The translations under genes were made by a program, and so were the position numbers. A stretch of DNA of 8,792 nucleotides from an uncultured Candidatus Nitrosopelagicus sp. (GTDB lineage Archaea; Thermoproteota; Nitrososphaeria; Nitrososphaerales; Nitrosopumilaceae), in NCBI GenBank assembly GCA_937896695.1, contig CALBOT010000077.1:1-8792 (forward strand), read 5' to 3'. Positions 1-5,170 of the stretch are shown one piece after another. Below the pieces are notes generated by a model, which worked only from the letters and a program-made list of their open reading frames with translations, was not told where the DNA came from and did not search any database. Each line of letters opens with the position of its first letter. Position 1 is the stretch's first letter.

Positions 1-177
1 TTGTTTGGAAGAATGATACCCGTATTTAGAGAAATGATTTCTGTTCCAGCAGGACTGTTGAAGATGAGTATGAAGAAATTTTTGACATATACCGTATTAG
101 GTTCATGTGCATGGGGTGTCACTATGGTATTAGTAGGTTATTTCTTTGGATTAACTGCATTTGAGTTCATCATATAG
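1..177 (+). CDS. DedA / VTT-domain membrane protein, C-terminal end (5' partial)
   Basis: Frame 1 is open from the first base to a TAG at 175-177 and gives 58 residues. The fragment begins LFGRMIPVFREMISVPAG, which matches the re-entrant loop of the DedA (SNARE-associated, VTT) family, where an arginine-proline-arginine pattern precedes a serine-x-proline-alanine-glycine turn. A second hydrophobic stretch follows, with the family's GS.AW...M...GYFFG pattern, and should be the last transmembrane helix. DedA proteins are polytopic membrane proteins linked to lipid carrier recycling and membrane homeostasis; the substrate here cannot be told from the fragment. The gene is not broken: it simply enters from the left edge, and its start and N-terminal helices lie outside the window. 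The next gene begins 40 bases later with its own TATA-like box. Confidence 0.82.
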   Translation: MFGRMIPVFREMISVPAGLLKMSMKKFLTYTVLGSCAWGVTMVLVGYFFGLTAFEFII

Positions 178-188
178 ATTAGCATACG

Positions 189-198
189 TTAAAAAATA
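189..198 (+). promoter_or_regulatory. Probable TATA box of the four-gene operon
   Basis: The sequence TTAAAAAATA is centred about 24 bases before the ATG at 218. That is the TATA-to-start distance expected if the archaeal transcript begins at or next to the start codon. No Shine-Dalgarno sequence precedes this ATG, which agrees with leaderless translation. The assignment rests on position and composition only, and AT-rich spacers produce such matches easily. Confidence 0.45.
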
Positions 199-217
199 GA
201 AAATATTACCAAATATC

Positions 218-904
218 ATGAAAGCAATAATTTTAGCAGGCGGAAGAGGAAAAAGATTACGTCCAATTACAGATAAAATTCCAAAACCCCTAATCCCAAT
301 TAACAATAAACCACTCATTGAAAGAACCATAAAATATCTTAAAAAATATGGCATAACCGAAATTATAATTTCAAGCGGTTACAAATCCAATCTTATAGAG
401 AAATTTCTAAAAAAGAAAAAAAATTTTGGATGTGATATAGTATTTTCCATTGAAAAAACGCCATTAGGTACTGGAGGTGCAATAAAAAAAGCATTAAGAT
501 TTGTTGATGAAGAGTCATTTGTAGTGTTAAACGGAGATATCGTTACAAACATTGATCTAAAAAAAATTCTTAAAAAACCAAATACTATTGCTGCCAATGA
601 ACTGAAAACAAAATTTGGTACAATGGATATTAGAAATAATAAAATTTTAAAATTTAATGAAAAAAAAGACGTGAGCGATGTTTGGATGAATCCTGGGATA
701 TATCATTTATCAAAGAATATTGAAAAAATGATACCTAAAAAAGGTAGTTTGGAAGGAGAGGTTTTTCCAAAAATGGCAAGAAAAAAAACACTTGATACGA
801 TTAAATTCAAAAATGCACTGTGGTTTTCAATTGACTCTCATAAAGATATTGAAGAGTGTTCAAAAGAAATAAAATCAAAAAAATATTCTAAATATTTCAA
901 ATGA
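218..904 (+). CDS. Sugar-1-phosphate nucleotidyltransferase (NTP_transferase family)
   Basis: This 228-residue cytoplasmic protein is predicted to join a sugar 1-phosphate to an NTP, giving a nucleotide-activated sugar plus pyrophosphate. The N-terminus carries the signature loop AGGRGKRLRPIT (residues 7-18) that binds the NTP, followed by PKPLIPI (22-28) with the sugar-phosphate-contacting lysine K23. PLGTGGAI lies at 82-89, and N105-G106-D107 is the usual metal-binding NGD site. A late NPGIY motif and the WFSIDSHKD segment match the sugar-binding half. The protein is a bare catalytic domain without a C-terminal left-handed beta-helix, so it resembles the short MurU/HddC-like uridylyl- or guanylyltransferases more than GlmU or long GDP-mannose pyrophosphorylases. 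The base and the sugar cannot be assigned. It is very lysine-rich, like its AT-rich surroundings. Its TGA overlaps the ATG of the next gene by 4 bases, so it heads an operon. Confidence 0.9.
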   Translation: MKAIILAGGRGKRLRPITDKIPKPLIPINNKPLIERTIKYLKKYGITEIIISSGYKSNLIEKFLKKKKNFGCDIVFSIEKTPLGTGGAIKKALRFVDEESFVVLNGDIVTNIDLKKILKKPNTIAANELKTKFGTMDIRNNKILKFNEKKDVSDVWMNPGIYHLSKNIEKMIPKKGSLEGEVFPKMARKKTLDTIKFKNALWFSIDSHKDIEECSKEIKSKKYSKYFK

Positions 905-1878
905 GAAGATTATCTTACAGTTTGGGCTCGTTATTATCAATCGAAGAGGTTTTGGAATGCTCTCAAAAATTAAATGAAATAAAACCGGAAGTCGAATGGA
1001 TTCCTGAAACATGGGGTATGGAAAATTTTTCTATGTTGGGACTTGCCTCGAAAAAAAATACATTTTCAAAAATTGGCTCATCAATCATTAACATCTATTC
1101 TAGAAGTCCTAGTTTAATTGCAATGGGCGCATCCACCGTAGATACCATTTCTAATGGCAGATTAATACTCGGATTAGGTACAAGTAGTGTGCCGATTGTG
1201 GAGAATTTTCATGGCAATTCTTTTGATTCTCCAGTTCAAAGAATGAAAGAATATGTTGAGATTATACGATTAGCATTACAAGGTGAAAAAATTAATTATT
1301 CTGGTAAAATTTTTACTCTAAAAGATTTTTCATTATTAACAAAACCATTAAGAAATAAAATTCCAATTTATCTTGCAGCTATTAACCAAAAAATGGTTGA
1401 AATGACATGGGATATTGCAGATGGAGTGATATTTTATTTAAGACCAAAAAGCGAGATGAAAGAAACAATTTCAAAAATGCAAAAAAAGAAAAAAATCGAT
1501 ACTACATTACAAATCATTACATGTGTTAATGAAGATGATGAAAAAGCTAGAACTCGTGCAAAAAAAACTCTTAGTTTTTACATTGCAGTTGGAAAAATTT
1601 ATCGTGAATTTTTAGAATCAAAAGGATATTCTGAAGAAGTACAACATATCTATGAAGAATATAAAAAAACAGGATTAAATAAATTACAAGAATTTGTACC
1701 TGAAAGAATGTTGGATGATTTGTGCATTGCAGGTACACCAGATATTGCAGTAAAAAGATTGAATGAATTCAGAGGTATAGGAATAGACTTGCCAATTATT
1801 CAGTTTAATCCTATAGGAAATGTAAAAGAGTCATTTGAATTATTAACAAAAACGTTTGCAGGAGAATTAAATGAATAG
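901..1878 (+). CDS. Luciferase-like, probably F420-dependent oxidoreductase (Mer-type)
   Basis: This 325-residue protein fits the bacterial-luciferase-like TIM-barrel family in length and motifs. Near the N-terminus, WIPETWG (33-39) resembles the F420-binding region of methylene-H4MPT reductase (Mer) relatives. STVDTISNGRLILGLGTS (78-95) is the family's most recognisable block. QRMKEYVEIIRLALQG (113-128) follows, and a C-terminal segment with AGTPDIAVKRL is the usual end helix region. Archaeal members generally use reduced F420, and Thaumarchaeota are known to make F420, so hydride transfer to or from F420 is likely. FMN use cannot be excluded and the substrate is unknown. It is probably not true Mer, because it is encoded with a thiolase and a nucleotidyltransferase rather than C1-pathway genes. 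The start overlaps the previous stop by 4 bases (ATGA) with no clear SD, and its 3' end overlaps the next start by 8 bases, indicating translational coupling. Confidence 0.85.
   Translation: MRRLSYSLGSLLSIEEVLECSQKLNEIKPEVEWIPETWGMENFSMLGLASKKNTFSKIGSSIINIYSRSPSLIAMGASTVDTISNGRLILGLGTSSVPIVENFHGNSFDSPVQRMKEYVEIIRLALQGEKINYSGKIFTLKDFSLLTKPLRNKIPIYLAAINQKMVEMTWDIADGVIFYLRPKSEMKETISKMQKKKKIDTTLQIITCVNEDDEKARTRAKKTLSFYIAVGKIYREFLESKGYSEEVQHIYEEYKKTGLNKLQEFVPERMLDDLCIAGTPDIAVKRLNEFRGIGIDLPIIQFNPIGNVKESFELLTKTFAGELNE
1861..1864 (+). promoter_or_regulatory. Shine-Dalgarno GGAG for the thiolase gene
   Basis: GGAG lies 6 bases before the ATG at 1871, inside the coding end of the previous gene. It is one of only two clear SD sequences in the window. 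It supports internal re-initiation on a polycistronic mRNA and fixes the thiolase start. Confidence 0.55.
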
Positions 1879-2977
1879 TGTTGCAATAGTAGGTACAGGA
1901 CAAACTAAATTTTCCAAAGATGATGATGATGTTGAGAAATTACTTTTTGAATCAACAAGAAATTGTATTCAATCTATAGAAAATTGTGAACCAAAAGACA
2001 TTGAAGGAGTTCTTGTATCAACAAACAATAATTCAAAATATCTGGGCGCAATCTTATCTGAAACGTTAGGACTACAACCAAAAATTTCACATTCAATAGA
2101 ACATCTTTGTAGCTCTGGAACAAATGCACTAATTTCTGGATATGCATACATATCTTCAGGATTGGCAGATCTGGTGTTAGTTTCAGGTGCAGAATCTGCA
2201 ACAAATCCTGGTCAAATTTTAGAATGGGATAAGTCTCGAGGAAGTTTCGAACATCCAATTTATTGGGCATCCATGCTTACCAAATCTCATAAAACTAAAT
2301 TTCAAACAACTGAAGAAGAACTTGCAATAGTATCTGCCAAAAATCACAAACAAGCAATGGATAATCCATTAGCATACAGTAACCAACCACGTACCATATC
2401 TGAAGTTATGAATTCAAAACAGATTACAGATGATCTAAGAATTTTAGATTGTTCACGTTCATGTTCAGGCAGTGCATCCATTTTATTGGCATCTGAAGAA
2501 AAAGCAAAGAAAATTTCTGATCAACCGATATGGATTAAAGGAATTGGACAAAAAACTACATCTGCAAGTTTTACAAAAAATAATCTTGAAGAAATTGAAA
2601 GTACACGAATTGCATCTAAAATAGCATATGAAATGGCAAAAATTAGTCCAAATGATGTCGATGTTGCAGAAGTACATGATGCATTTTCAGTTTGTGAGTT
2701 AATGGCAATTGCGGAATTAGGAATAACGGACAATCATCAGAGTGGAAAATTTGTTAGAAATTTATTCAATACCGAAGATAGAATGATAAATCCTAGAGGA
2801 GGATTGATTGGTGCAGGACATCCATTAGGAGCAACAGGCATATCACAGACAATAGAAATCACAAATCAACTTCAAGGTAAATCTGAAAAACGACAAATTT
2901 CTAATTTAAAAACAGGATTAGTTCATAATATGTCTGCAGCAGGAACTTCAAGCTCAGTACTGGTATTAGAAAATTGA
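1871..2977 (+). CDS. Archaeal thiolase / acetyl-CoA acetyltransferase-like protein
   Basis: This 368-residue thiolase-fold enzyme is predicted to make or break a carbon-carbon bond between acyl-CoA units, for example 2 acetyl-CoA to acetoacetyl-CoA. The N-terminal VAIVGTGQTKF (4-14) is typical of archaeal and SCP2-type thiolases. The acylated cysteine is C80 in HLCSSG. H269 lies in the VHDAF motif and H317 in GAGHPLGATG. Near the end, H352-N353 begins HNMSAAG, where archaeal relatives usually have an HNxGG-like glycine pair; the glycines are replaced here. The archaeal partner arrangement is present, since a DUF35 protein follows with a 4-base overlap. In several archaea thiolase and DUF35 form a complex with HMG-CoA synthase that channels acetoacetyl-CoA into mevalonate, but no such synthase is encoded here. 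A role in the 3-hydroxypropionate/4-hydroxybutyrate cycle, in mevalonate supply or in an unknown condensation is possible. Family assignment is firm; the substrate is not. Confidence 0.88.
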   Translation: MNSVAIVGTGQTKFSKDDDDVEKLLFESTRNCIQSIENCEPKDIEGVLVSTNNNSKYLGAILSETLGLQPKISHSIEHLCSSGTNALISGYAYISSGLADLVLVSGAESATNPGQILEWDKSRGSFEHPIYWASMLTKSHKTKFQTTEEELAIVSAKNHKQAMDNPLAYSNQPRTISEVMNSKQITDDLRILDCSRSCSGSASILLASEEKAKKISDQPIWIKGIGQKTTSASFTKNNLEEIESTRIASKIAYEMAKISPNDVDVAEVHDAFSVCELMAIAELGITDNHQSGKFVRNLFNTEDRMINPRGGLIGAGHPLGATGISQTIEITNQLQGKSEKRQISNLKTGLVHNMSAAGTSSSVLVLEN

Positions 2978-3297
2978 CATTTTTTGAAGAACAGTTGAAA
3001 CAAGGTATTTTTCAAATATCCTATTGTGAAAAATGTAACAAAAAGATTTGGCCACCTAACGAAATTTGCCACACTTGTTTTAGTCAATCTAAATGGCAAA
3101 AATCTAAAAATATTGGAAAAGTTATTGAATTTTCAAAAAAAGATTCAACATATTTTGGATTAGTGGAAATTGATCACGGAATACGTATTATGGGCGAAAT
3201 TTTATCTTCATCTACACCAAAAATCGGTCAAATCGTTAAAATGCAAACATCATTTAACCTTAAACCGCACTATTCATTTATTGTTGAAAACAATTAG
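2974..3297 (+). CDS. DUF35 zinc-ribbon / OB-fold protein, thiolase partner
   Basis: This 107-residue protein has the two-part DUF35 layout. A rubredoxin-like zinc ribbon with C18-x2-C21 and C32-x2-C35 spans the family's PP..IC..C segment (WPPNEICHTC). It is followed by an OB-fold beta domain from about residue 48 to the end (GKVIEFS, GIRIMGEI, KIGQIVKM). DUF35 proteins bind CoA and bridge or stabilise archaeal thiolase complexes. The start is TTG at 2974, overlapping the thiolase stop as TTGA. No ATG occurs before the internal Met near 3190, which would delete the zinc ribbon, so the TTG start is well supported. Position and overlap point to equimolar production with the thiolase. It is the last gene of the operon; a 48-base spacer follows. 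Confidence 0.88.
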   Translation: MTFFEEQLKQGIFQISYCEKCNKKIWPPNEICHTCFSQSKWQKSKNIGKVIEFSKKDSTYFGLVEIDHGIRIMGEILSSSTPKIGQIVKMQTSFNLKPHYSFIVENN

Positions 3298-3327
3298 CAA
3301 CAGGTCATTAGACAATAACCCGTATTA

Positions 3328-3334
3328 CTATATT
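3328..3334 (+). promoter_or_regulatory. Probable TATA box of the Hjc-like gene
   Basis: CTATATT is centred about 24 bases before the ATG at 3355 but only about 15 bases before the ATG at 3346. Other likely leaderless genes in the window have a distance of 24-28 bases, so this box favours 3355 as the real start. Confidence 0.4.
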
Positions 3335-3345
3335 CAACAAAATAA

Positions 3346-3906
3346 ATGGATTGTATGCGTTCAAATTTAAAAATCGTAAATAAAACAAAATCTCTTAATT
3401 TTAAAAAAATAGCACAAACGAGGAGACAGAGAGGTTACAATTGGGAAGATACGTTGGTTAAACGATTTAATAAAATGGAAAATTGGAATGCATTTAGATT
3501 AGGATCTCCAAGCGTAGCATTACCAGATATTTTATGTGTGAACAATACAGATAGCATGATATTCACTATAGAAGCAAAATCGGGAACCGGTACAACATTA
3601 ACAGTTCCATTTGACCAGATTATCCGATGTTTGAATTGGACAAATAATTTTACGGTGTATAAGACTCGAAAAGTGATTTTAGCATTCAAATTTCTGTCAA
3701 AAAAGAGAACAGGAGTAGGAAAATATGAAAAAAGAGAGTTAAGAGAATTTTACAAAATATGGAATTCGAAAAAAGATCCCATAGACATAGTTTGCAAATA
3801 CGATGGGGCAACATACGCCTTAATTCAAGGAAAAAAGAAGAAATTAGATTTAAAAGATTATCAAATGCCTTTCAAATCAAAGTACCAAAAAATCATTTCA
3901 AAATAG
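3346..3906 (+). CDS. Hjc-like Holliday junction resolvase / nuclease-fold protein
   Basis: The 186-residue product contains the archaeal Hjc pattern of the PD-(D/E)xK nuclease fold. E34 lies in the first helix (RGYNWEDTLVKRF), followed by FRLGSPS (50-56), where Hjc has a conserved R-x-x-G-S. Then come P60-D61 before a hydrophobic strand and the I-E76-A-K78 motif. E34, D61, E76 and K78 correspond to the four metal-binding and catalytic positions of Hjc. The expected role is a homodimeric, Mg-dependent enzyme that cuts four-way DNA junctions in recombination repair. Two differences stand out: about 28 basic residues precede the domain, and roughly 50 extra lysine-rich residues follow the usual end, making it larger than typical Hjc proteins of around 120-140 residues. 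Met1 (3346) gives the longest frame, but TATA spacing favours Met4 (3355). Another archaeal endonuclease of the same fold remains possible. It appears to be transcribed alone. Confidence 0.72.
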   Translation: MDCMRSNLKIVNKTKSLNFKKIAQTRRQRGYNWEDTLVKRFNKMENWNAFRLGSPSVALPDILCVNNTDSMIFTIEAKSGTGTTLTVPFDQIIRCLNWTNNFTVYKTRKVILAFKFLSKKRTGVGKYEKRELREFYKIWNSKKDPIDIVCKYDGATYALIQGKKKKLDLKDYQMPFKSKYQKIISK

Positions 3907-3938
3907 ATTAGCACTATATCTACAAAAATTTGTCTTTG

Positions 3939-3947
3939 TTTATTAAT
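3939..3947 (+). promoter_or_regulatory. Probable TATA box of the 119-residue gene
   Basis: TTTATTAAT is centred about 25 bases before the ATG at 3968, which has no SD sequence, so a leaderless transcript is likely. The T-rich sequence just before it (TTTGTCTTTGTTTATT, 3929-3944) could also serve as the 3' end of the Hjc-like transcript. Confidence 0.45.
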
Positions 3948-3967
3948 GACAAAATATTCAAAATAGT

Positions 3968-4327
3968 ATGAGTTTCTCAGATTTCATCGATGAACGTATG
4001 CTCGTTAGTAAAAACGTTCTAGGTACAAAAGAAATGAAGATTAAGGTAGTAGAAGTATCGGATGAAACAGCACCCTCACAATGGAAATTTGGAGACAGGG
4101 TCAAAGTGAACAAAATTCTGATTACAATTAAACACTTGGAATCACAAAAAGTTGAAGAAGGTGAGTTAGATATTGAAGCTGTAGAGAATAAACTAATAGA
4201 AGATAGACATTATACATCAACAAATAGATGGGTGCCAACAAAAGAAATTAAGAATGGATATGTCATAAATTCGAGACATACTACGCTAGTAAGCGATGCA
4301 GCAGCACTTGACATGATAGTGTTCTGA
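3968..4327 (+). CDS. Conserved-looking small protein of unknown function (119 aa)
   Basis: I do not recognise this protein. It is 119 residues, soluble and cysteine-free, with no signal peptide or membrane segment. Residues 23-56 look like beta strands (MKIKVVEVSD, GDRVKVNKILITIKHL). An acidic helical stretch follows (VEEGELDIEAVENKL), then a second strand-rich end with WVPTKEI, GYVINSRHTTLVSD and a hydrophobic C-terminus. The real-gene call rests on uninterrupted length, codon usage like the neighbours, and a TATA-like box at the leaderless distance. It lies between the Hjc-like gene (61-base gap) and another small gene (40-base gap). Each has its own candidate promoter, so a shared role is not implied. 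No function is assigned. Confidence 0.78.
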   Translation: MSFSDFIDERMLVSKNVLGTKEMKIKVVEVSDETAPSQWKFGDRVKVNKILITIKHLESQKVEEGELDIEAVENKLIEDRHYTSTNRWVPTKEIKNGYVINSRHTTLVSDAAALDMIVF

Positions 4328-4337
4328 GAGTCAGAAA

Positions 4338-4345
4338 CTTTAAGA
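4338..4345 (+). promoter_or_regulatory. Possible TATA box of the 103-residue gene
   Basis: CTTTAAGA is centred about 26 bases before the ATG at 4368. The spacer is only 40 bases and no SD is present, so the gene is probably expressed from its own leaderless transcript, though read-through from upstream is possible. Confidence 0.35.
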
Positions 4346-4367
4346 ACCTACTTTTTGAACAAATTTT

Positions 4368-4679
4368 ATGATTACAAAAGATATCTCGGTAGATGGTTCG
4401 GACTATAAACTAACTTTGACAGATCAAGTGTTAAATCAGGTAGATAATCTAAAGGCATTATATGCTACTGCAGCAGAGGATCCGGAGAGTTTTGAACAAG
4501 TAAGTTCAGAAATTTCTGCAGCAATTAATAATATCGCAGAATCAGTTTCTCCTGAAGTTTCAGACGGACATTTAGATGGACTGATACAAGAAGTTTTCAA
4601 AGCAGTTGAAGATAAAAAATCAGAAGTTGAGAAACAAATCAAAGATAAAGATTCCAAGATTTCAAAAAAGAAGAAATAA
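4368..4679 (+). CDS. Small acidic helical protein with a polylysine tail, unknown function (103 aa)
   Basis: I do not recognise a family. The first 20 residues look like a short beta hairpin (KDISVDGSDYKLTLTD). Most of the remainder looks helical and acidic, from VLNQVDNLKALYA to LIQEVFKAVEDKKSEVEKQI, and the protein ends in a lysine cluster (KDKDSKISKKKK). The protein has no cysteine, tryptophan or arginine, and all its positive charge is lysine. The helices and the charged tail could support oligomerisation or contact with nucleic acid or another acidic partner; this is inference only. Its TAA is directly followed by the stop codon of the minus-strand gene, with no base between, and the A-rich lysine codons at the end read as a T-rich tract on the opposite strand. 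Confidence 0.75.
   Translation: MITKDISVDGSDYKLTLTDQVLNQVDNLKALYATAAEDPESFEQVSSEISAAINNIAESVSPEVSDGHLDGLIQEVFKAVEDKKSEVEKQIKDKDSKISKKKK
4664..4669 (-). terminator. Possible T-tract terminator of the minus-strand 125-residue gene
   Basis: A run of six A on the plus strand reads as T6 on the minus strand, 11-16 bases past the minus-strand stop. Archaeal termination often needs only such a T-rich stretch. It lies inside the lysine-coding tail of the convergent gene. Confidence 0.35.
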
Positions 4680-5057
4680 CTACTTTAAGTCTTTTGCAAT
4701 ATCATAAATTCTAAAAATCATTTTTTCATCCTGAAGTGAATTTACAATAGAATTTCTAATGTGTTTGACTCGCAGCGGATCTTCAGAGTACATCTCTTTT
4801 ATTTTTTCAAGCTCTTCAACAAAATAATGATTTGCAAAGTAATTTTGTATTTTTTTTGTCAATTTCGAAAATTCAATGTTTTTGTCAGAAAATTCATTAG
4901 ATTTTCGGAGCAATACTTTCAAAAGACCATTAATTTTTGATAATTCCATATCCAAGGTAAACAGATCTTCTTTAGAATCGCCTAAATTTTTAATTATATC
5001 ATAACTGTTAAGAATTTTTTTCATAAGATCATGAAAATATTCATCAACGACAACCAT
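4680..5057 (-). CDS. All-helical protein of unknown function (125 aa)
   Basis: I do not recognise this protein. It is 125 residues, lacks cysteine and looks entirely helical. Charged amphipathic stretches include YFHDLMKKILNSYDIIKNL (8-26), a middle segment with LLKVLLRKSNEF, and HYFVEELEKIKEMY. The C-terminus (VKHIRNSIVNSLQDEKMIF) resembles a helical bundle. There is no signal peptide or clear membrane span. The ATG at 5057 is chosen because a TATA-like box lies 27 bases upstream on the minus strand; a Met at residue 12 is the alternative. It is transcribed divergently from threonine synthase, and inverted repeats in the shared 113-base region hint at regulation. Whether it regulates, or is co-regulated with, threonine synthase is unknown. 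Confidence 0.75.
   Translation of the reverse strand: MVVVDEYFHDLMKKILNSYDIIKNLGDSKEDLFTLDMELSKINGLLKVLLRKSNEFSDKNIEFSKLTKKIQNYFANHYFVEELEKIKEMYSEDPLRVKHIRNSIVNSLQDEKMIFRIYDIAKDLK
4721..4726 (+). terminator. Possible T-tract terminator of the 103-residue gene
   Basis: T6 on the plus strand begins 42 bases after the TAA at 4677-4679. It lies within the 3' coding part of the opposing gene (its DEKMIF codons). It is the nearest plus-strand T run and a candidate archaeal terminator; there is no hairpin. Confidence 0.3.
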
Positions 5058-5062
5058 ACTGA

Positions 5063-5081
5063 AACTAATAGAAAATTAGTT
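5063..5081. promoter_or_regulatory. Inverted repeat between TATA box and start of the minus-strand gene (candidate operator)
   Basis: AACTAAT at 5063-5069 and ATTAGTT at 5075-5081 form perfect 7-base arms around a 5-base centre (AGAAA). The site lies 6-24 bases before the minus-strand ATG and borders its TATA-like box, where a bound repressor would block RNA polymerase. The arm's AAATTAGT (5073-5080) recurs at 5143-5150, overlapping the TATA-like box of threonine synthase. Confidence 0.4.
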
Positions 5082-5088
5082 CTAAATC
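5081..5088 (-). promoter_or_regulatory. Probable TATA box of the minus-strand 125-residue gene
   Basis: Read on the minus strand this is GATTTAGA, centred about 27 bases before the ATG at 5057, the leaderless distance seen for the other promoters in the window. Confidence 0.35.
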
Positions 5089-5127
5089 TTTACTTAGTGA
5101 ATATTATGAAAATATGAGGTAAAGATT
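5085..5127. promoter_or_regulatory. Long-spaced inverted repeat in the divergent promoter region
   Basis: AATCTTTAC at 5085-5093 is matched by GTAAAGATT at 5119-5127, a perfect 9-base inverted repeat with a 25-base spacer. A smaller inverted repeat (ATATT 5101-5105, AATAT 5111-5115) is nested between the arms. The left arm overlaps the minus-strand TATA-like box and the right arm ends 12 bases before the threonine synthase TATA-like box, so a regulator bound here could affect both genes. Confidence 0.4.
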
Positions 5128-5139
5128 ATCAATCCAGCC

Positions 5140-5147
5140 TTTAAATT
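5140..5147 (+). promoter_or_regulatory. Probable TATA box of threonine synthase
   Basis: TTTAAATT is centred about 27 bases before the ATG at 5171, and no SD precedes that ATG. This is the best TATA match in the window and supports a leaderless thrC transcript. Confidence 0.55.
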
Positions 5148-5170
5148 AGTAGCAAAATATCGTTAGAAAC

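Noticed and set aside
409..423. Long A runs inside the nucleotidyltransferase gene that could slip as a phase-variable tract.
   Set aside because: They encode ordinary lysine codons in a lysine-rich protein, the frame is intact, and similar runs occur throughout the window.
1969..2733. Several antisense open frames of 60-98 codons opposite the thiolase gene.
   Set aside because: They are opposite-strand shadows of a gene with clear active-site motifs, and their translations look like random low-complexity sequence.
3170..3370. An open frame of 66 codons spanning the end of the DUF35 gene and the following spacer.
   Set aside because: It is out of frame with a well-supported DUF35 gene, shows no family motif and would overlap the start of the Hjc-like gene.
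174..3913. ATAGATTAGCA occurs at 174-184 and 3903-3913, each covering a TAG stop, and ATTAGCA also overlaps the stop at 3293-3299.
   Set aside because: Exact 11-base matches are expected many times by chance in a window this AT-rich, and other gene ends lack the motif.
3922..3933. Near-palindrome ACAAAAATTTGT after the Hjc-like gene as a hairpin terminator.
   Set aside because: The match is imperfect, has no loop and is what AT-rich spacers produce; the T-rich stretch after it is the more plausible signal.
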